Source: Halomonas cerina
GTDB lineage: Bacteria; Pseudomonadota; Gammaproteobacteria; Pseudomonadales; Halomonadaceae
DNA: 64,000 nucleotides
Assembly: GCF_014192215.1 (NCBI RefSeq)
Contig: NZ_JACHXP010000004.1
Span: 124,001 to 188,000 of the forward strand
Direction of reading: 5' to 3'
The notes below the pieces were generated by a model. The model was not told where the DNA came from. It ran no database searches and saw nothing but the letters and a program-made list of their open reading frames with translations. The number at the start of each line of letters is the position of its first letter. Within the stretch, counting starts at the first letter, position 1. This document shows, piece after piece, positions 42,769 through 57,081 of the stretch. The position numbers and the translations under genes are program-made.

Positions 42769-44052
42769 TCAAACTTCACGGCCGAGCAGGGCCTCGTCGA
42801 AGGGGTAGCGGGAGAACTTCTCGATGCCCGTTTCGGTGATCAGCACCTCCTCCTCGAGCTTGACGCCGTCGGCGGCGCCGACCTCGCCGATGTAGCTCTC
42901 CACCGAGACCACCATGCCGGGCTCCAGAATGCCGTCCTTGGAGAAACGATCGAAGTCCATGTGGTGGGCCACCAGCGGTGTCTCGCCGTGCATACCCACC
43001 CCGTGGATGATCGACGGGTAACGCCGGTCGAGGAAGCGCTCGGGAATCTTCCAGGCCTTTTCGGCGATCTCGCGGTAGCTCATGCCGGGCCCCAGAATCG
43101 ACATGTTGTGGTGCACCTGGTCATAGGCCATGCGGTAGAGCTCACGCTGGTAGGCGCTGGGCCGCCCCGGGCCCACGTGGAAGGTGCGCGAGAAGTCGGA
43201 GTAGTAGCCATGGCAGCCGATGGTGTCGGTGTCGAGTGCCACCAATTCGCCGGGACGGATCTTGCGGTCGCTGGCCTCGTGGAACCAGGGGTTGGTGCGT
43301 GGCCCGGAGTTGAGCAGGCGGGTCTCGATGAACTCGCCGCCGCCGCGGATCACCTCGCCGTACATGATGGCGAACAGCTCGTTCTCGGTGACGCCGGGCT
43401 TGATGGCGGCCTCCACCTCGGCCACCGAGGCCTCGCTTGCCGCCATGGACTGGGCCAGGCAGGCGATTTCCTCCGGGGTCTTGAGGCGCCGGCAGTGCAG
43501 GGTGTCCTGCATGCAGTCATAGACATCGAGCCCCTGGGCCTCGAGTGAGCGCGCCAGGTTCAGTGCGCAGCGGTCCAGGCCGACCTTGCGGTTGCCGCGG
43601 CCGTGTTCCTGGACCAGCTCGGCGATCTCCAGACCGAAGGGGTCCGAGGAGAGGTTGTCGCGCTGGTTCACGGCGGACCACACCACCTTGGAGGTACGCG
43701 AGGCGTCGATGGTCTCCAGCCAGGTGGAGACGTGGGCGCTGCCCGGGTACTCGAAGAGGATGATCGGCCCTTCCAGCGGCACGTAAAGGTAGCGCGTGGA
43801 GTTGCGCAGGAAGTAGCCGAACATGTTGCGCGACCCGCTGGCGTAGCGCTGGTTGTTGGGGTCGAACAGCACCAGGGCGGCGTAGCCCTGCTCGGCCATC
43901 ATGGCGCGCAGGCGCGCCAGGCGTCCGGCGCGCAGCTGCACGGGGTCGAAGGCGGTGGGGATGCTGTCGCCGTTGGCCATCGGCGCAGACGGCACGACCG
44001 GAATCCGGTCCGGTTCGCTGTCGGTCAGCTTGTCGGATTCGACGATGCTCAT
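42769..44052 (-). CDS. M24-family (creatinase/aminopeptidase P fold) enzyme, DddP-like subfamily
   Basis: The 427-residue protein has the pita-bread fold of M24 enzymes. The five metal ligands are visible: Asp274 (or Asp276) in VALDTDTIGCHGYYSD, Asp286, His350 in IIHGVGMHGE, Glu385 in VSVESYIGE, and Glu400/401 in KLEEEV. IETRLLNSGPRTNPWF and the end ITETGIEKFSRYPFDEALLG match the DMSP lyase DddP more closely than prolidases. However, the residues after the metal His are HGETP, not the CDEWP that, as I recall, holds the DddP catalytic Asp. It is probably a hydrolase acting on a C-N bond, and DMSP cleavage is not supported. It follows the 2OG oxygenase gene by 86 bp on the same strand. Confidence 0.8.
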   Translation of the reverse strand: MSIVESDKLTDSEPDRIPVVPSAPMANGDSIPTAFDPVQLRAGRLARLRAMMAEQGYAALVLFDPNNQRYASGSRNMFGYFLRNSTRYLYVPLEGPIILFEYPGSAHVSTWLETIDASRTSKVVWSAVNQRDNLSSDPFGLEIAELVQEHGRGNRKVGLDRCALNLARSLEAQGLDVYDCMQDTLHCRRLKTPEEIACLAQSMAASEASVAEVEAAIKPGVTENELFAIMYGEVIRGGGEFIETRLLNSGPRTNPWFHEASDRKIRPGELVALDTDTIGCHGYYSDFSRTFHVGPGRPSAYQRELYRMAYDQVHHNMSILGPGMSYREIAEKAWKIPERFLDRRYPSIIHGVGMHGETPLVAHHMDFDRFSKDGILEPGMVVSVESYIGEVGAADGVKLEEEVLITETGIEKFSRYPFDEALLGREV

Positions 44053-44138
44053 GGGGACTCTCGCTGTGTCGTCAGGGCGATAACCGCCTGCGGGCGCGGC
44101 CATCGGCCAGGGCAGGTACGGAGACGCGGAATCGGGCC

Positions 44139-45020
44139 TCAATCGGTCAGGCTGTCGCTGCGCTGCATGCCCTCCTCGAGCAGGCGCTCGTGGACCGGCG
44201 CCAGGCGGCCGAAGATGCGCTGGGCGCGCTCGGGGCGGCCGATGACCCCCGGTTCCTTGGCATAGGCGAAGATCACGGTATGCCGCTCCCGGTCGCCCTT
44301 CACCGGGGTCACCCGGTGCAGCGAATAGCGACCGAAGAAGATCTGCAGGTCGCCGGGCGACAGGTCCAGGGACTTGAGCCGCGAGCGGTCACCGTCGATC
44401 ACCTTCTCGACCTCCTCGAAATTCTCGCCCTCGGGGCTGCGGATGCCCGGGGCATACTCGAAGCGGCCGCCGCCGCGGGACTGGCGAGTCATCAGGGTGA
44501 CGATGAACTCGTTGGTGTCGTAGTGCCACGGATGCTGGCAGCCCTCGCGCAGCACGTTGACCACCAGGTCGGCCAGCGGGTCGGCGTACTGGTGGATCTC
44601 CTCCATGCCCACCACGGCGCCGATGAAGCGCTGGAAATCGGGATGCTCGTAGACCTGGCGGATGAGGGTATCGCGCCCGATACGATCGCCGGCGACGAAG
44701 CCGTTGGTGCGATCATCGAAGCGGTTCACCGGATGGTGGGCCGGCTTCTCGACATCACCGGCGCTGTTGTAGGGGTTGGTCTCGGTCTGGTTGTAGTGGG
44801 CCTCCGGTGAGAGCCGCTCGGTCTCGCGCTCGAGCCGCGCCAGAGCGTCCTCGGGGACGAAGTTCTTGAGCACCACGCAGCCGTCCTCATCGAGTTGTCG
44901 ACGGCACTGTTCGGTCAAGGCGCGGCCGGCCTCGCCGTCCAGGTCGTCGATGGGGTAGCGGGCCAGGTCGATCAGGCCAGCGAGGGTGTTGGTCGTCTGG
45001 ACGTCGGTGGCTGCCTGCAT
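44139..45020 (-). CDS. 2-oxoglutarate/Fe(II)-dependent oxygenase
   Basis: The 293-residue protein has the facial triad of 2OG oxygenases: His166-x-Asp168 in HPWHYDTNEF and His235 in FGRYSLHRVTPV, with Arg246 (RERHTVIFAY) as the expected 2OG carboxylate ligand. It belongs to the phytanoyl-CoA/HalD-like class, which hydroxylates small molecules or amino acids. It is divergent from a LysR regulator 110 bp away and upstream of the M24 gene. The likely sequence is oxidation of a small nitrogen compound followed by hydrolysis of it. The substrate is unknown. Confidence 0.82.
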   Translation of the reverse strand: MQAATDVQTTNTLAGLIDLARYPIDDLDGEAGRALTEQCRRQLDEDGCVVLKNFVPEDALARLERETERLSPEAHYNQTETNPYNSAGDVEKPAHHPVNRFDDRTNGFVAGDRIGRDTLIRQVYEHPDFQRFIGAVVGMEEIHQYADPLADLVVNVLREGCQHPWHYDTNEFIVTLMTRQSRGGGRFEYAPGIRSPEGENFEEVEKVIDGDRSRLKSLDLSPGDLQIFFGRYSLHRVTPVKGDRERHTVIFAYAKEPGVIGRPERAQRIFGRLAPVHERLLEEGMQRSDSLTD

Positions 45021-45130
45021 GGGTCTCGTGCTCCTGGCGTTTCCGGATATTCGCTAGACAGCCTAGTAACGCCACTCCCATGATAGAAATGAATGATTGA
45101 GATACGACCAATTGCAGGGACTCATCGATC

Positions 45131-46015
45131 ATGGATACCGTGCTGCTGCGCACCTTCGTCACCGTGGCCGAGTGCCAGGGCTTCAGCGCCGCCGGCAAGG
45201 TGCTGCACCGCACCCAGTCGGCGGTGAGCCTGCAGATCAAGCGTCTCGAGGACCAGATGGGCCAGGCGCTGCTGGAGCGCACCAGCCGCAGCGTATTGCT
45301 GACCGCCCCGGGGGAGCGGCTGCTGCCCTATGCCCGCCACATGCTCAAGCTCGAGGACGAGGCTCGCGAGGCCTTGGGCGAGAAGCCACGCGGCGAGCTG
45401 ATCCGCTTCGCCACCTCCGAGGAGCAGGCCGGAGCCTACCTGCCTGCCCTGCTGCCCCGCTACGCCGAGCGCTTCCCCGACACGCGCCTGGAGATCCACT
45501 GCGATATCAGCGCCGCACTGGTGCAGCGCTTCCGGGAGGGGTTGCTGGACGTGGTGCTATCGATCCGCCATCTGCCGACCCAGTCGGGCCAGTTGCTCGG
45601 CTGGGAGCCGATGATCTGGGTGGTGGCCGAGGACATCTCACCGGCCGACTGGGCGACTCTGCCTCTGGCACTCAATCCGGAGGGGTGTATCTTCCGCGCC
45701 CATGCCCTCTCGGCGCTGGGCCGCGAGGAACGGCGCTGGGAAGTACACTATGCCAGCCAATCGCCCACCGGCATCAACCTGCCGGTCCAGGCGGGGCTGG
45801 CGATGACGGTGAAGACGCCGCGCAGTGTGCCCGAAGGGTGTCGCATCGTCGGCGAGGCGGAAGGCCTGCCGCCCCTGGGACAGGTGGAGATCGAACTGCA
45901 CCGCCGCCCGGGTCACCCCAGCGAGGCGCTGGCGGCGTTCTGCGAGGAGCTGGAGCACTTGGTGGTCGACCACGACGGCGTGGCCGCCCCGGGGCCGAGC
46001 GAGGCCGACACCTGA
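45131..46015 (+). CDS. LysR-family transcriptional regulator
   Basis: The 294-residue protein has the N-terminal LysR HTH (RTFVTVAECQGFSAAGKVLH, QSAVSLQIKRLEDQMGQALL) and a C-terminal ligand-binding domain (RGELIRFATSEEQAGAYLP). It is transcribed away from the 2OG-oxygenase/M24 genes and by LysR convention should activate them in response to their substrate. The 110-bp gap is AT-rich. A stem-loop terminator follows. Confidence 0.92.
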   Translation: MDTVLLRTFVTVAECQGFSAAGKVLHRTQSAVSLQIKRLEDQMGQALLERTSRSVLLTAPGERLLPYARHMLKLEDEAREALGEKPRGELIRFATSEEQAGAYLPALLPRYAERFPDTRLEIHCDISAALVQRFREGLLDVVLSIRHLPTQSGQLLGWEPMIWVVAEDISPADWATLPLALNPEGCIFRAHALSALGREERRWEVHYASQSPTGINLPVQAGLAMTVKTPRSVPEGCRIVGEAEGLPPLGQVEIELHRRPGHPSEALAAFCEELEHLVVDHDGVAAPGPSEADT

Positions 46016-46031
46016 GCCGGGGACAAACGCC

Positions 46032-46064
46032 GCGGGCCCGCGTCGATGGACGACGCGGGCCCGC
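46032..46064. terminator. Strong 14-bp stem between convergent lysR and PEBP genes
   Basis: gcgggcccgcgtcg and cgacgcgggcccgc are perfect complements with a 5-base loop (atgga). No long T-run follows on either strand, but its position between convergent genes suggests a bidirectional terminator. Confidence 0.7.
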
Positions 46065-46099
46065 CTGGTCTGCCGGGGCGCGACGAGGCGCCGCCCGCA

Positions 46100-46576
46100 T
46101 CAATCGCGCTGGTAGGTGCCCACCAGGCGGTTCATGCCGATCAGGTGCGGCTCGACCTGCTTGAGCAACTCGGGCAGTGAGAGCCCCTCCGGCAGATCGG
46201 TGGCCTTGTCCAGCGCCAGCACCCAGAAGTAGTAGTGGTGCGTGCCGTGTCCCTCCGGTGGCATCGGGCCTCCGTAGCCGTTCTTGCCGAAGTCGTTGAG
46301 CCCCGGGGTGCCCTCGCCGCTGTTCTCCGCCAGCGAGGTGGTGGACGCCGGCAGGTTGTAGAGCAGCCAGTGAACGAAGCCGTAGCTGCCGTTCTGCACC
46401 AGCGGGGCATCCGGGTCATGGCAGATCACCGCGAAGCCCTTGGTCCCTTCCGGCGCCCCCTGCCAGGTCAGCGCCGGCGAGCGGTCATCACCCTCGCCGG
46501 TGTACTTCGTCGGGATGGCGTCCCCGGGGGTGAAGGCGGAACTTTCCAGTTGCATGGTCGAGAGTGCAAAGGCCAT
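46100..46576 (-). CDS. PEBP/RKIP-family protein (YbhB/YbcL type)
   Basis: The 158-residue protein has the PEBP pattern FAVICHDPDAPLVQNGSYGFVHWLLYNLP with the ligand-pocket Asp-Pro-Asp-Ala-Pro, NDFGKNGYGGPMPPEG and YYFWVLALDK. Bacterial members bind small anions or phospholipids, and their physiological role is not established. No signal peptide. The start follows ggaggtt. Confidence 0.92.
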   Translation of the reverse strand: MAFALSTMQLESSAFTPGDAIPTKYTGEGDDRSPALTWQGAPEGTKGFAVICHDPDAPLVQNGSYGFVHWLLYNLPASTTSLAENSGEGTPGLNDFGKNGYGGPMPPEGHGTHHYYFWVLALDKATDLPEGLSLPELLKQVEPHLIGMNRLVGTYQRD

Positions 46577-46725
46577 GGCGGATCAACCTCCCTGAACTGT
46601 CGAATGAATAGGGATAATGTCGCCTCAGCGTCGGAGAAAGCCCGACGCCTGTCAACGAGGTCCGTGCATGGCATGATGGCGCTGGTCCCCTCTTTCAATC
46701 CCTCGTCTTGCTCCGGGAGTCCGCC

Positions 46726-47187
46726 ATGCCTCGCCTGCTGATCGTGGCTCATGCGCCTTCGCCCAATACCGAGCGTCTCCGGGCAGCCGCCGAACGCGGC
46801 GCTCGCCATCCCGACGTCGAGAGCGTCGAGGTGATGGTCAAGCCGCCCCTAGAGGCCGGCCCCGAGGACGTGCTGGCCTGCGATGCCATCCTGCTCGGTA
46901 CCACCGAGAACCTGGGCTATATGAGTGGCGCCCTCAAGGACTTCTTCGACCGCAGCTACTACGCGGTGCTGGAGGAGAAGCAGGGCCTGCCCTGCGCGCT
47001 CTACATCCGTGCCGGCCACGACGGCACCGGCACCCGCCGGGCGGTGGAGAGCATCGTCACGGGGCTGCGCTGGAAATGGGTGCAGGCCCCGCTGCTTCTG
47101 CGCGGCGCGTGGCAGGACGCCTTTGCCGACCAGGCCGAGGAGCTCGGCCTGTATCTGGCCGCCGGGCTGGACAGTGGCATCTTCTGA
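46726..47187 (+). CDS. Flavodoxin-fold NAD(P)H-dependent oxidoreductase
   Basis: The 153-residue protein has an N-terminal phosphate-binding loop (LIVAHAPSPNTERLRAAAER) and the conserved ILLGTTENLGYMSGALKDFFDRS that contacts FMN. It is a small single-domain flavoprotein, probably reducing quinones or other electrophiles. Short-chain length and unclear substrate. Preceded by a good ribosome site (cgggag). Confidence 0.85.
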   Translation: MPRLLIVAHAPSPNTERLRAAAERGARHPDVESVEVMVKPPLEAGPEDVLACDAILLGTTENLGYMSGALKDFFDRSYYAVLEEKQGLPCALYIRAGHDGTGTRRAVESIVTGLRWKWVQAPLLLRGAWQDAFADQAEELGLYLAAGLDSGIF

Positions 47188-47451
47188 CGTTTAGGTCCCT
47201 CTCGCTCGCCTTTCTGCAACGCTGTGCTATACCAGAAGAGGCATGGGGATCGGTTCCTGGCTATATGAAGGATCGCTATATTTTCTAGTCATGTTGAAGG
47301 ACATGGCTGATTTTCACGGATCCGTCACCATGTCGCCCGGGAGGTGACATGATCCCTGCATGGCAGCCTTCTCCTCCAGCCTCCGCTTCATCACCGGATC
47401 TGACCTGGGGGATACCCACGCCGGTACACACAGCGCCCACGGAGACAATCC

Positions 47452-48510
47452 ATGACACCACATCGCCACGGATGTGCGCCTCGGGCGCCAACCCTCTCTC
47501 ATCCTCTGCTCCTGGCCTGCCTCGGTTTGTGCCTGTTGCTGGGGCTTCCCACGGTCGGCATTGCCCAGGAGCGCCTGTTCATCGGCACCGCCAGTCCTGC
47601 CGGGGTCTACCATATAGCGGGACGCACCCTCTGCCGGATGGTGGACATTCCGTGCCGGGCCAGGCCCACGGCAGGTTCCGCCGCCAACCTGGAGGCGCTG
47701 CGCAGCGGTGAGCTGCAGATCGCCCTGGCACAGTCGGACCTCCAGTATCAGGCGATTCACGGTGAGGGGGGCTTCCAGGCGGCCGGGCCGGATCCCTCGC
47801 TGCGCGCCATTTTCTCGCTGCACAGCGAACCCTTCACCCTGGTGGTACGACGCGACGCCGGCATCGACGACCTGGCAGGCATCACCCGACATGCCATCAA
47901 TATCGGCAACCCGGGATCGGGTCAGCGGGGCACCATGCTGCGGCTGATGCAGGCTAGTGGCTGGAGCCATAGCGATTTCGTGCTGGTCAACGAGTTGCCC
48001 GCCGACCAGCAGTCCCTGGAGCTGTGCCACGGCAACGTCGATGCCATGGTTTACACCGTCGGGCATCCCAACCCTTCCGTGGCCCAGGCAATACGCCTGT
48101 GCAACGCGGCCCTCATTAACGTGGAGGGTGAGGCCGTCGACCGGCTGATCGCGGAGAATCCCTACTACAGTCGTGCCTGGATTCCCGGCGGGATCTACGG
48201 ACCGGACCAGCCGCCGGTACGCACCTTCGGTGTCCGCGCGACCCTGCTCGCGTCCGAGCGTACCGATCCCGATCTGGTCTACCGGCTGGTGTCCGCCGTG
48301 TTCGACAACCTGCTGCGCTTCAAGGCCTACCACCCCGCCTTCTCGGTGCTGACCCGGGAAGGCATGATCCATGATGGCCTCACCGCCCCCCTGCATGAGG
48401 GTGCCCTGCGCTACTACCGGGAACAGGGTTGGCTCGACGAGGCAGGCACGACGAACGCGCGTCATGAACCGCGGCACGAGACCCACCCCCTACTCGCTAG
48501 CCACGACTGA
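47452..48510 (+). CDS. TAXI-family TRAP solute-binding protein
   Basis: The 352-residue periplasmic protein has a signal peptide (cleavage near VGIAQERLF), then the TAXI pattern FIGTASPAGVYHIAGRTLCR and GSAANLEALRSGELQIALAQ, the segment INIGNPGSGQRGTMLRL, and VDAMVYTVGHPNPSVAQAI. TAXI proteins deliver substrates (often glutamate or 2-oxoglutarate) to a fused DctQM permease. No permease gene is adjacent, so this copy is an orphan. A terminator follows the stop. Confidence 0.88.
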   Translation: MTPHRHGCAPRAPTLSHPLLLACLGLCLLLGLPTVGIAQERLFIGTASPAGVYHIAGRTLCRMVDIPCRARPTAGSAANLEALRSGELQIALAQSDLQYQAIHGEGGFQAAGPDPSLRAIFSLHSEPFTLVVRRDAGIDDLAGITRHAINIGNPGSGQRGTMLRLMQASGWSHSDFVLVNELPADQQSLELCHGNVDAMVYTVGHPNPSVAQAIRLCNAALINVEGEAVDRLIAENPYYSRAWIPGGIYGPDQPPVRTFGVRATLLASERTDPDLVYRLVSAVFDNLLRFKAYHPAFSVLTREGMIHDGLTAPLHEGALRYYREQGWLDEAGTTNARHEPRHETHPLLASHD

Positions 48511-48522
48511 GCCATGTTTGTG

Positions 48523-48556
48523 ACGCCCCCGGCACCTCACTCGGTGTCGGGGGCGT
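48523..48556 (+). terminator. Rho-independent terminator of TAXI gene
   Basis: A 14-bp stem (acgcccccggcacc with ggtgtcgggggcgt, one G-T wobble) and a 6-base loop are followed by tttca, 13 bp after the stop. Confidence 0.8.
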
Positions 48557-48566
48557 TTCAGGGGGA

Positions 48567-51949
<3,383 letters not shown>

Positions 51950-52124
51950 CCAGGAATCTCCCCACCAGCATTCATACGCCCGTTTCATTCCAGTCAGCTT
52001 GGTTCAGGCTCCCGATGCCGTCAAGCCGCTGCGACGCCTCGTGTGTTCACGATTCGTGTCCTCGATCGGCCATGGCCGCCGGACACGGGGTGTCGTGTAT
52101 GGAGTGTAGTGTGAGGAAGCCCGG

Positions 52125-53336
52125 ATGAACGACGAGACCTACCCGTCGAGTGCCCCCGACCAGGCGCTGCCGCCCCCCCGCGCCACCCCTCGACTCAGCG
52201 CCTGGCAAGGCCGCATCGAGCGCCTCATCGAAGCACTGCGCCCCTGGCACTGGCTGTGGCCGCCCATCGCGCTGGCCGCAGGGCTGGCGAGCTTCTTTTT
52301 GGTGGAGCGCCAGCAGTGGCTGGGCGCGGCCCTGTCCCTGGGCATGCTGCTGGCCTGGGGACTGTTGCTGTCGGAGAGCCTGATTGGGCGCGTCCTGGCG
52401 CGGCGTGGCTACCCCACTCTGCCGCGTGGCGTGACCACCTTCATTACCCAGATGATCCACCAGGAGACGCTGTTCTTCTGCCTGCCCTTCCTGCTGGCGA
52501 CCACGGTATGGAGCAGCGGACAGGCGGTGTTCACCCTGACCATGCTGGGGCTCGCCCTGCTGTCGATCATCGATCCGCTCTACTACCGCCTGGCGGGCAG
52601 GCTGCGCTGGCTCTACTTTGCCTTCCACGCCCAGTGCGTCTTCCTGGTGGTACTGGTCACCCTGCCGACCCTGCTGCACCTGACCACCGGCCAGAGCCTG
52701 CTGCTGGCCCTCGGTGCCATGCTGCTCTTCAGCCTGCCGAGCCTGATGCATCTATTGCGACCGATGACCCTCCGTCGCTGGCTGGCGATGCTGGCCTTGC
52801 TGCCGCTGCTGGCGGGAGCCGGCTGGGCCGGACGGCTGTGGGTGCCTCCGGCGAGCCTGTGGATATCGGGCAGCGCCCTCTCTCCCGGATTCGACACCCA
52901 GGCACGCCAGCCACAGGAAAGCCTGCGCCTCACCCCCGAGGCCCTGCGACGCCACGGCCTTTATGCCTACACGGCCATCCACGCCCCTCGCGGCCTGCGC
53001 GAGGAGATCGTCCATGTCTGGCGCCAGGAAGGGAAGGTGGTGGACCGTATCCCGCTGGAGATCCAGGGCGGACGCGAGCGGGGCTACCGGGCCTGGACGC
53101 ACAAGCGTAACTTTCCCGAGGATATCGAGGGTCGGTGGCGAATCGACGTGATGACCGCCGTTGGCCAGCGCATCGGCGTGTTGCACTTCACGGTGGACGA
53201 CACCCCCGAGGCCGCCACTCTGGCCGATGGCCGTATCACCTCCCCTCCCGGGATACCGGGCCTGGCGGTCCGACAGTGGCTGCCCCGTCCCGCCGAGCGG
53301 GCCGAGGACACCACTACCGATGCCGATCCGCGCTGA
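52125..53336 (+). CDS. Membrane protein with DUF5924 and C-terminal DUF2914-like domain
   Basis: The 403-residue protein has about eight hydrophobic helices in residues 40-250, then a soluble C-terminal domain. This last part has HVWRQEGKVVDRIPLEIQGG followed by RAWTHKRNFPEDIEGRWRID, the pattern of DUF2914. No function is established for either domain. It is adjacent to marR with 69 bp between, on the same strand. The ribosome site gtgagga precedes the start. Confidence 0.82.
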   Translation: MNDETYPSSAPDQALPPPRATPRLSAWQGRIERLIEALRPWHWLWPPIALAAGLASFFLVERQQWLGAALSLGMLLAWGLLLSESLIGRVLARRGYPTLPRGVTTFITQMIHQETLFFCLPFLLATTVWSSGQAVFTLTMLGLALLSIIDPLYYRLAGRLRWLYFAFHAQCVFLVVLVTLPTLLHLTTGQSLLLALGAMLLFSLPSLMHLLRPMTLRRWLAMLALLPLLAGAGWAGRLWVPPASLWISGSALSPGFDTQARQPQESLRLTPEALRRHGLYAYTAIHAPRGLREEIVHVWRQEGKVVDRIPLEIQGGRERGYRAWTHKRNFPEDIEGRWRIDVMTAVGQRIGVLHFTVDDTPEAATLADGRITSPPGIPGLAVRQWLPRPAERAEDTTTDADPR

Positions 53337-53405
53337 GCGTATGCCTGCTATCGACTTGCATTACACGCCGGTGCTCCGGACAATCCGGCCAGACCTCACT
53401 CCCGG

Positions 53406-53861
53406 ATGTCACATCCCATGCACCAGAACATCGGTTTCCAGCTCTCCCGCCTGCCGCGCCTCTGGCGCGCCGTGATCGACCGGCGCCTGGCCCCCTTGGG
53501 TCTGACCCAGACACGCTGGATCACCCTCTACCACCTGTGGCAGCTGGGCGACGGCCAAGCCCAGTGCGACCTGGCACGGGCCATCGGTGTCGAGGCCCCC
53601 TCGCTGGTCCGCACCCTCGACCAGCTCTCCGAGCAGGGGCTGATCGAGCGTCGCCCCTGCGACCAGGACCGGCGGACCAAGCGTGTCTTCCTGACACCCG
53701 AGGCCACTCCGCTGCTGAACGAAATCGACAGCGTGGTCAGCCAGGCCCGCCGGGAAATGCTGGACGGCCTGGACGCGGCGGAGGTGGATCAGTTGGCCGC
53801 CTTGCTGTCACGCATCGAGGAGAACGGCCTGGCGATTCAGGCCCGCGAAGCGCAGGAGTGA
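53406..53861 (+). CDS. MarR/SlyA-family transcriptional regulator
   Basis: The 151-residue winged-helix protein has LTQTRWITLYHLWQLG and the recognition helix EAPSLVRTLDQLSEQGLIER, followed by the wing DQDRRTKRVFLTPEATPLL. It is of SlyA type, as judged by IGVEAPSLVRTLDQL. SlyA proteins antagonise H-NS and respond to stress. An alternative start lies four codons later. Confidence 0.9.
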   Translation: MSHPMHQNIGFQLSRLPRLWRAVIDRRLAPLGLTQTRWITLYHLWQLGDGQAQCDLARAIGVEAPSLVRTLDQLSEQGLIERRPCDQDRRTKRVFLTPEATPLLNEIDSVVSQARREMLDGLDAAEVDQLAALLSRIEENGLAIQAREAQE

Positions 53862-53867
53862 TCGGCC

Positions 53868-54401
53868 TCAGGGGGGAGGCGCGGGCTGGATCCGCCGCCG
53901 GGAAGCCGGCCGGTCTGGCCGCCCCGCCAGGACATCGCGCAGGGCCGCGAGGCGCGGCAGGAGCGCTTCCAGGGCGTCGACTTCCAGCGACTCATCCCAC
54001 CACAGGGTCAGCGTCCCGGCCCCCGACTCCAGCACCATGGCGTCTTCGGGAAGCGCGGCCAGGACCTCCTCGAGCCGTGCCACCACCGGCGCCGGCAGCG
54101 GCCGCAATGGCTCGATACGCCAGCGCCAGCCGGAGACGCAGGGCTTGAGCGAGGCGCTGGACACATCATTATGCACCAGCACGAAGTCCGGCCCAGGCCG
54201 CTGCTGGGGATAGGCCCAGCGGTAGGCGGCCATCGCCCCCCCCGCCTCGTGGAGTGGCGGCGTCTCCAGCCTCACCGTCACCCCCGCCTTCCGGGCGGTC
54301 TCGCGCAGCCGTATCTGGCGCTGCTGGCGGCGCGACGGCCGCAACCACATCGCCGGGGCGAACACCAGCCCGACGACCACGATGATCAGTAACCAGACCA
54401 T
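53868..54401 (-). CDS. Hypothetical single-helix membrane protein
   Basis: The 177-residue protein starts with one strong membrane helix (residues 2-20) and then a basic stretch (RPSRRQQRQIRLRETARKAG). The remaining soluble part has conserved-looking segments WRWRIEPLRPLPAPV and LTLWWDESLEVDALEALLP. No domain was recognised. It is convergent with the MarR gene and divergent from uspA. Confidence 0.7.
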   Translation of the reverse strand: MVWLLIIVVVGLVFAPAMWLRPSRRQQRQIRLRETARKAGVTVRLETPPLHEAGGAMAAYRWAYPQQRPGPDFVLVHNDVSSASLKPCVSGWRWRIEPLRPLPAPVVARLEEVLAALPEDAMVLESGAGTLTLWWDESLEVDALEALLPRLAALRDVLAGRPDRPASRRRIQPAPPP

Positions 54402-54508
54402 GGCGTCTCCTTCGTGAATCTTGATGCAAGTCGTTGTCTTGTCACGGCGAGCATCCTAGAGTGGAGGCACTACCACAACCCGCTGGACACAACCCGGAGA
54501 CATTCGCC

Positions 54509-54964
54509 ATGAGCAACGAGTACCGCCATGTCCTGGTGGCCGTCGACCTGACCAAGGACTCCCATCGTGTCCTGGAGCGCGCCATGCAAATCGCCGACCG
54601 CAACCAGGCCAAGCTGTCGATCATGCACACCCTGGAGCCGCTGGGCTTCGCCTATGGGGGCGATATCCCCATGGACCTGACCAGCATCCAGGACCAGCTC
54701 GACGAGCATGCCAAGCAGCGCCTGGCCGAGATCGCCGACAGCCATGTCCCCAAGGAGAACCAGCATGTGGTGGTGGGCATGCCGGACACCGAGATCCATC
54801 GCTTCGCCGAGGAGCAGGACGTGGACCTGATCGTGGTCGGCTCCCATGGTCGCCACGGCTTCGCCCTGCTGCTGGGCTCCACCTCCACCGGCGTGCTGCA
54901 CGGCGCCCAGTGCGATGTGCTGGCCGTGCGGGTGGGCCGGAAGGGCGAGGAAACCGAGGAGTAA
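54509..54964 (+). CDS. Universal stress protein (UspA family)
   Basis: The 151-residue protein has the Usp fold with VLVAVDLTKDSHRVLERAM at the start and the ATP-binding motif VVGSHGRHGFALLLGSTSTG (G-2x-G-9x-G-S/T). It is therefore an ATP-binding Usp subfamily member. Its own terminator follows directly. The ribosome site ccggaga precedes the ATG. Confidence 0.93.
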   Translation: MSNEYRHVLVAVDLTKDSHRVLERAMQIADRNQAKLSIMHTLEPLGFAYGGDIPMDLTSIQDQLDEHAKQRLAEIADSHVPKENQHVVVGMPDTEIHRFAEEQDVDLIVVGSHGRHGFALLLGSTSTGVLHGAQCDVLAVRVGRKGEETEE

Positions 54965-54989
54965 TCTCCCTCCTCGCCCCTGCTACCCC

Positions 54990-55014
54990 GAAAGGCGCCC
55001 TATGGGCGCCTTTC
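54990..55014. terminator. Rho-independent terminator between uspA and uup
   Basis: A perfect 11-bp stem (gaaaggcgccc with gggcgcctttc) has a 3-base loop 26 bp after the usp stop. Symmetry suggests it serves the convergent uup gene too. Confidence 0.85.
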
Positions 55015-55041
55015 CTGTCCTTGCCTCCGGCCCGACAACCC

Positions 55042-56970
<1,929 letters not shown>

Positions 56971-57081
56971 GCGCTCACCTCTTCATTCGACAAGACCACC
57001 AGTGTAACGCATCGCGCCCCGGCGTGGCCCCACCCTGCCTGTCCCGGGTACAATGTGCGCCCGCTTCACAGGAGTTCCGCC

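Noticed and set aside
42769..44052. Assignment of the M24 enzyme as a DMSP lyase (DddP) or ectoine hydrolase (DoeA)
   Set aside because: The metal ligands fit DddP, but the CDEWP segment expected after the metal His is HGETP here. The N-terminal half does not look like DoeA, and no ectoine-degradation genes are adjacent.
57055..57081. Upstream GTG start for TatD
   Set aside because: It lies before the ribosome site aggagt; the TTG at 57082 has correct spacing.
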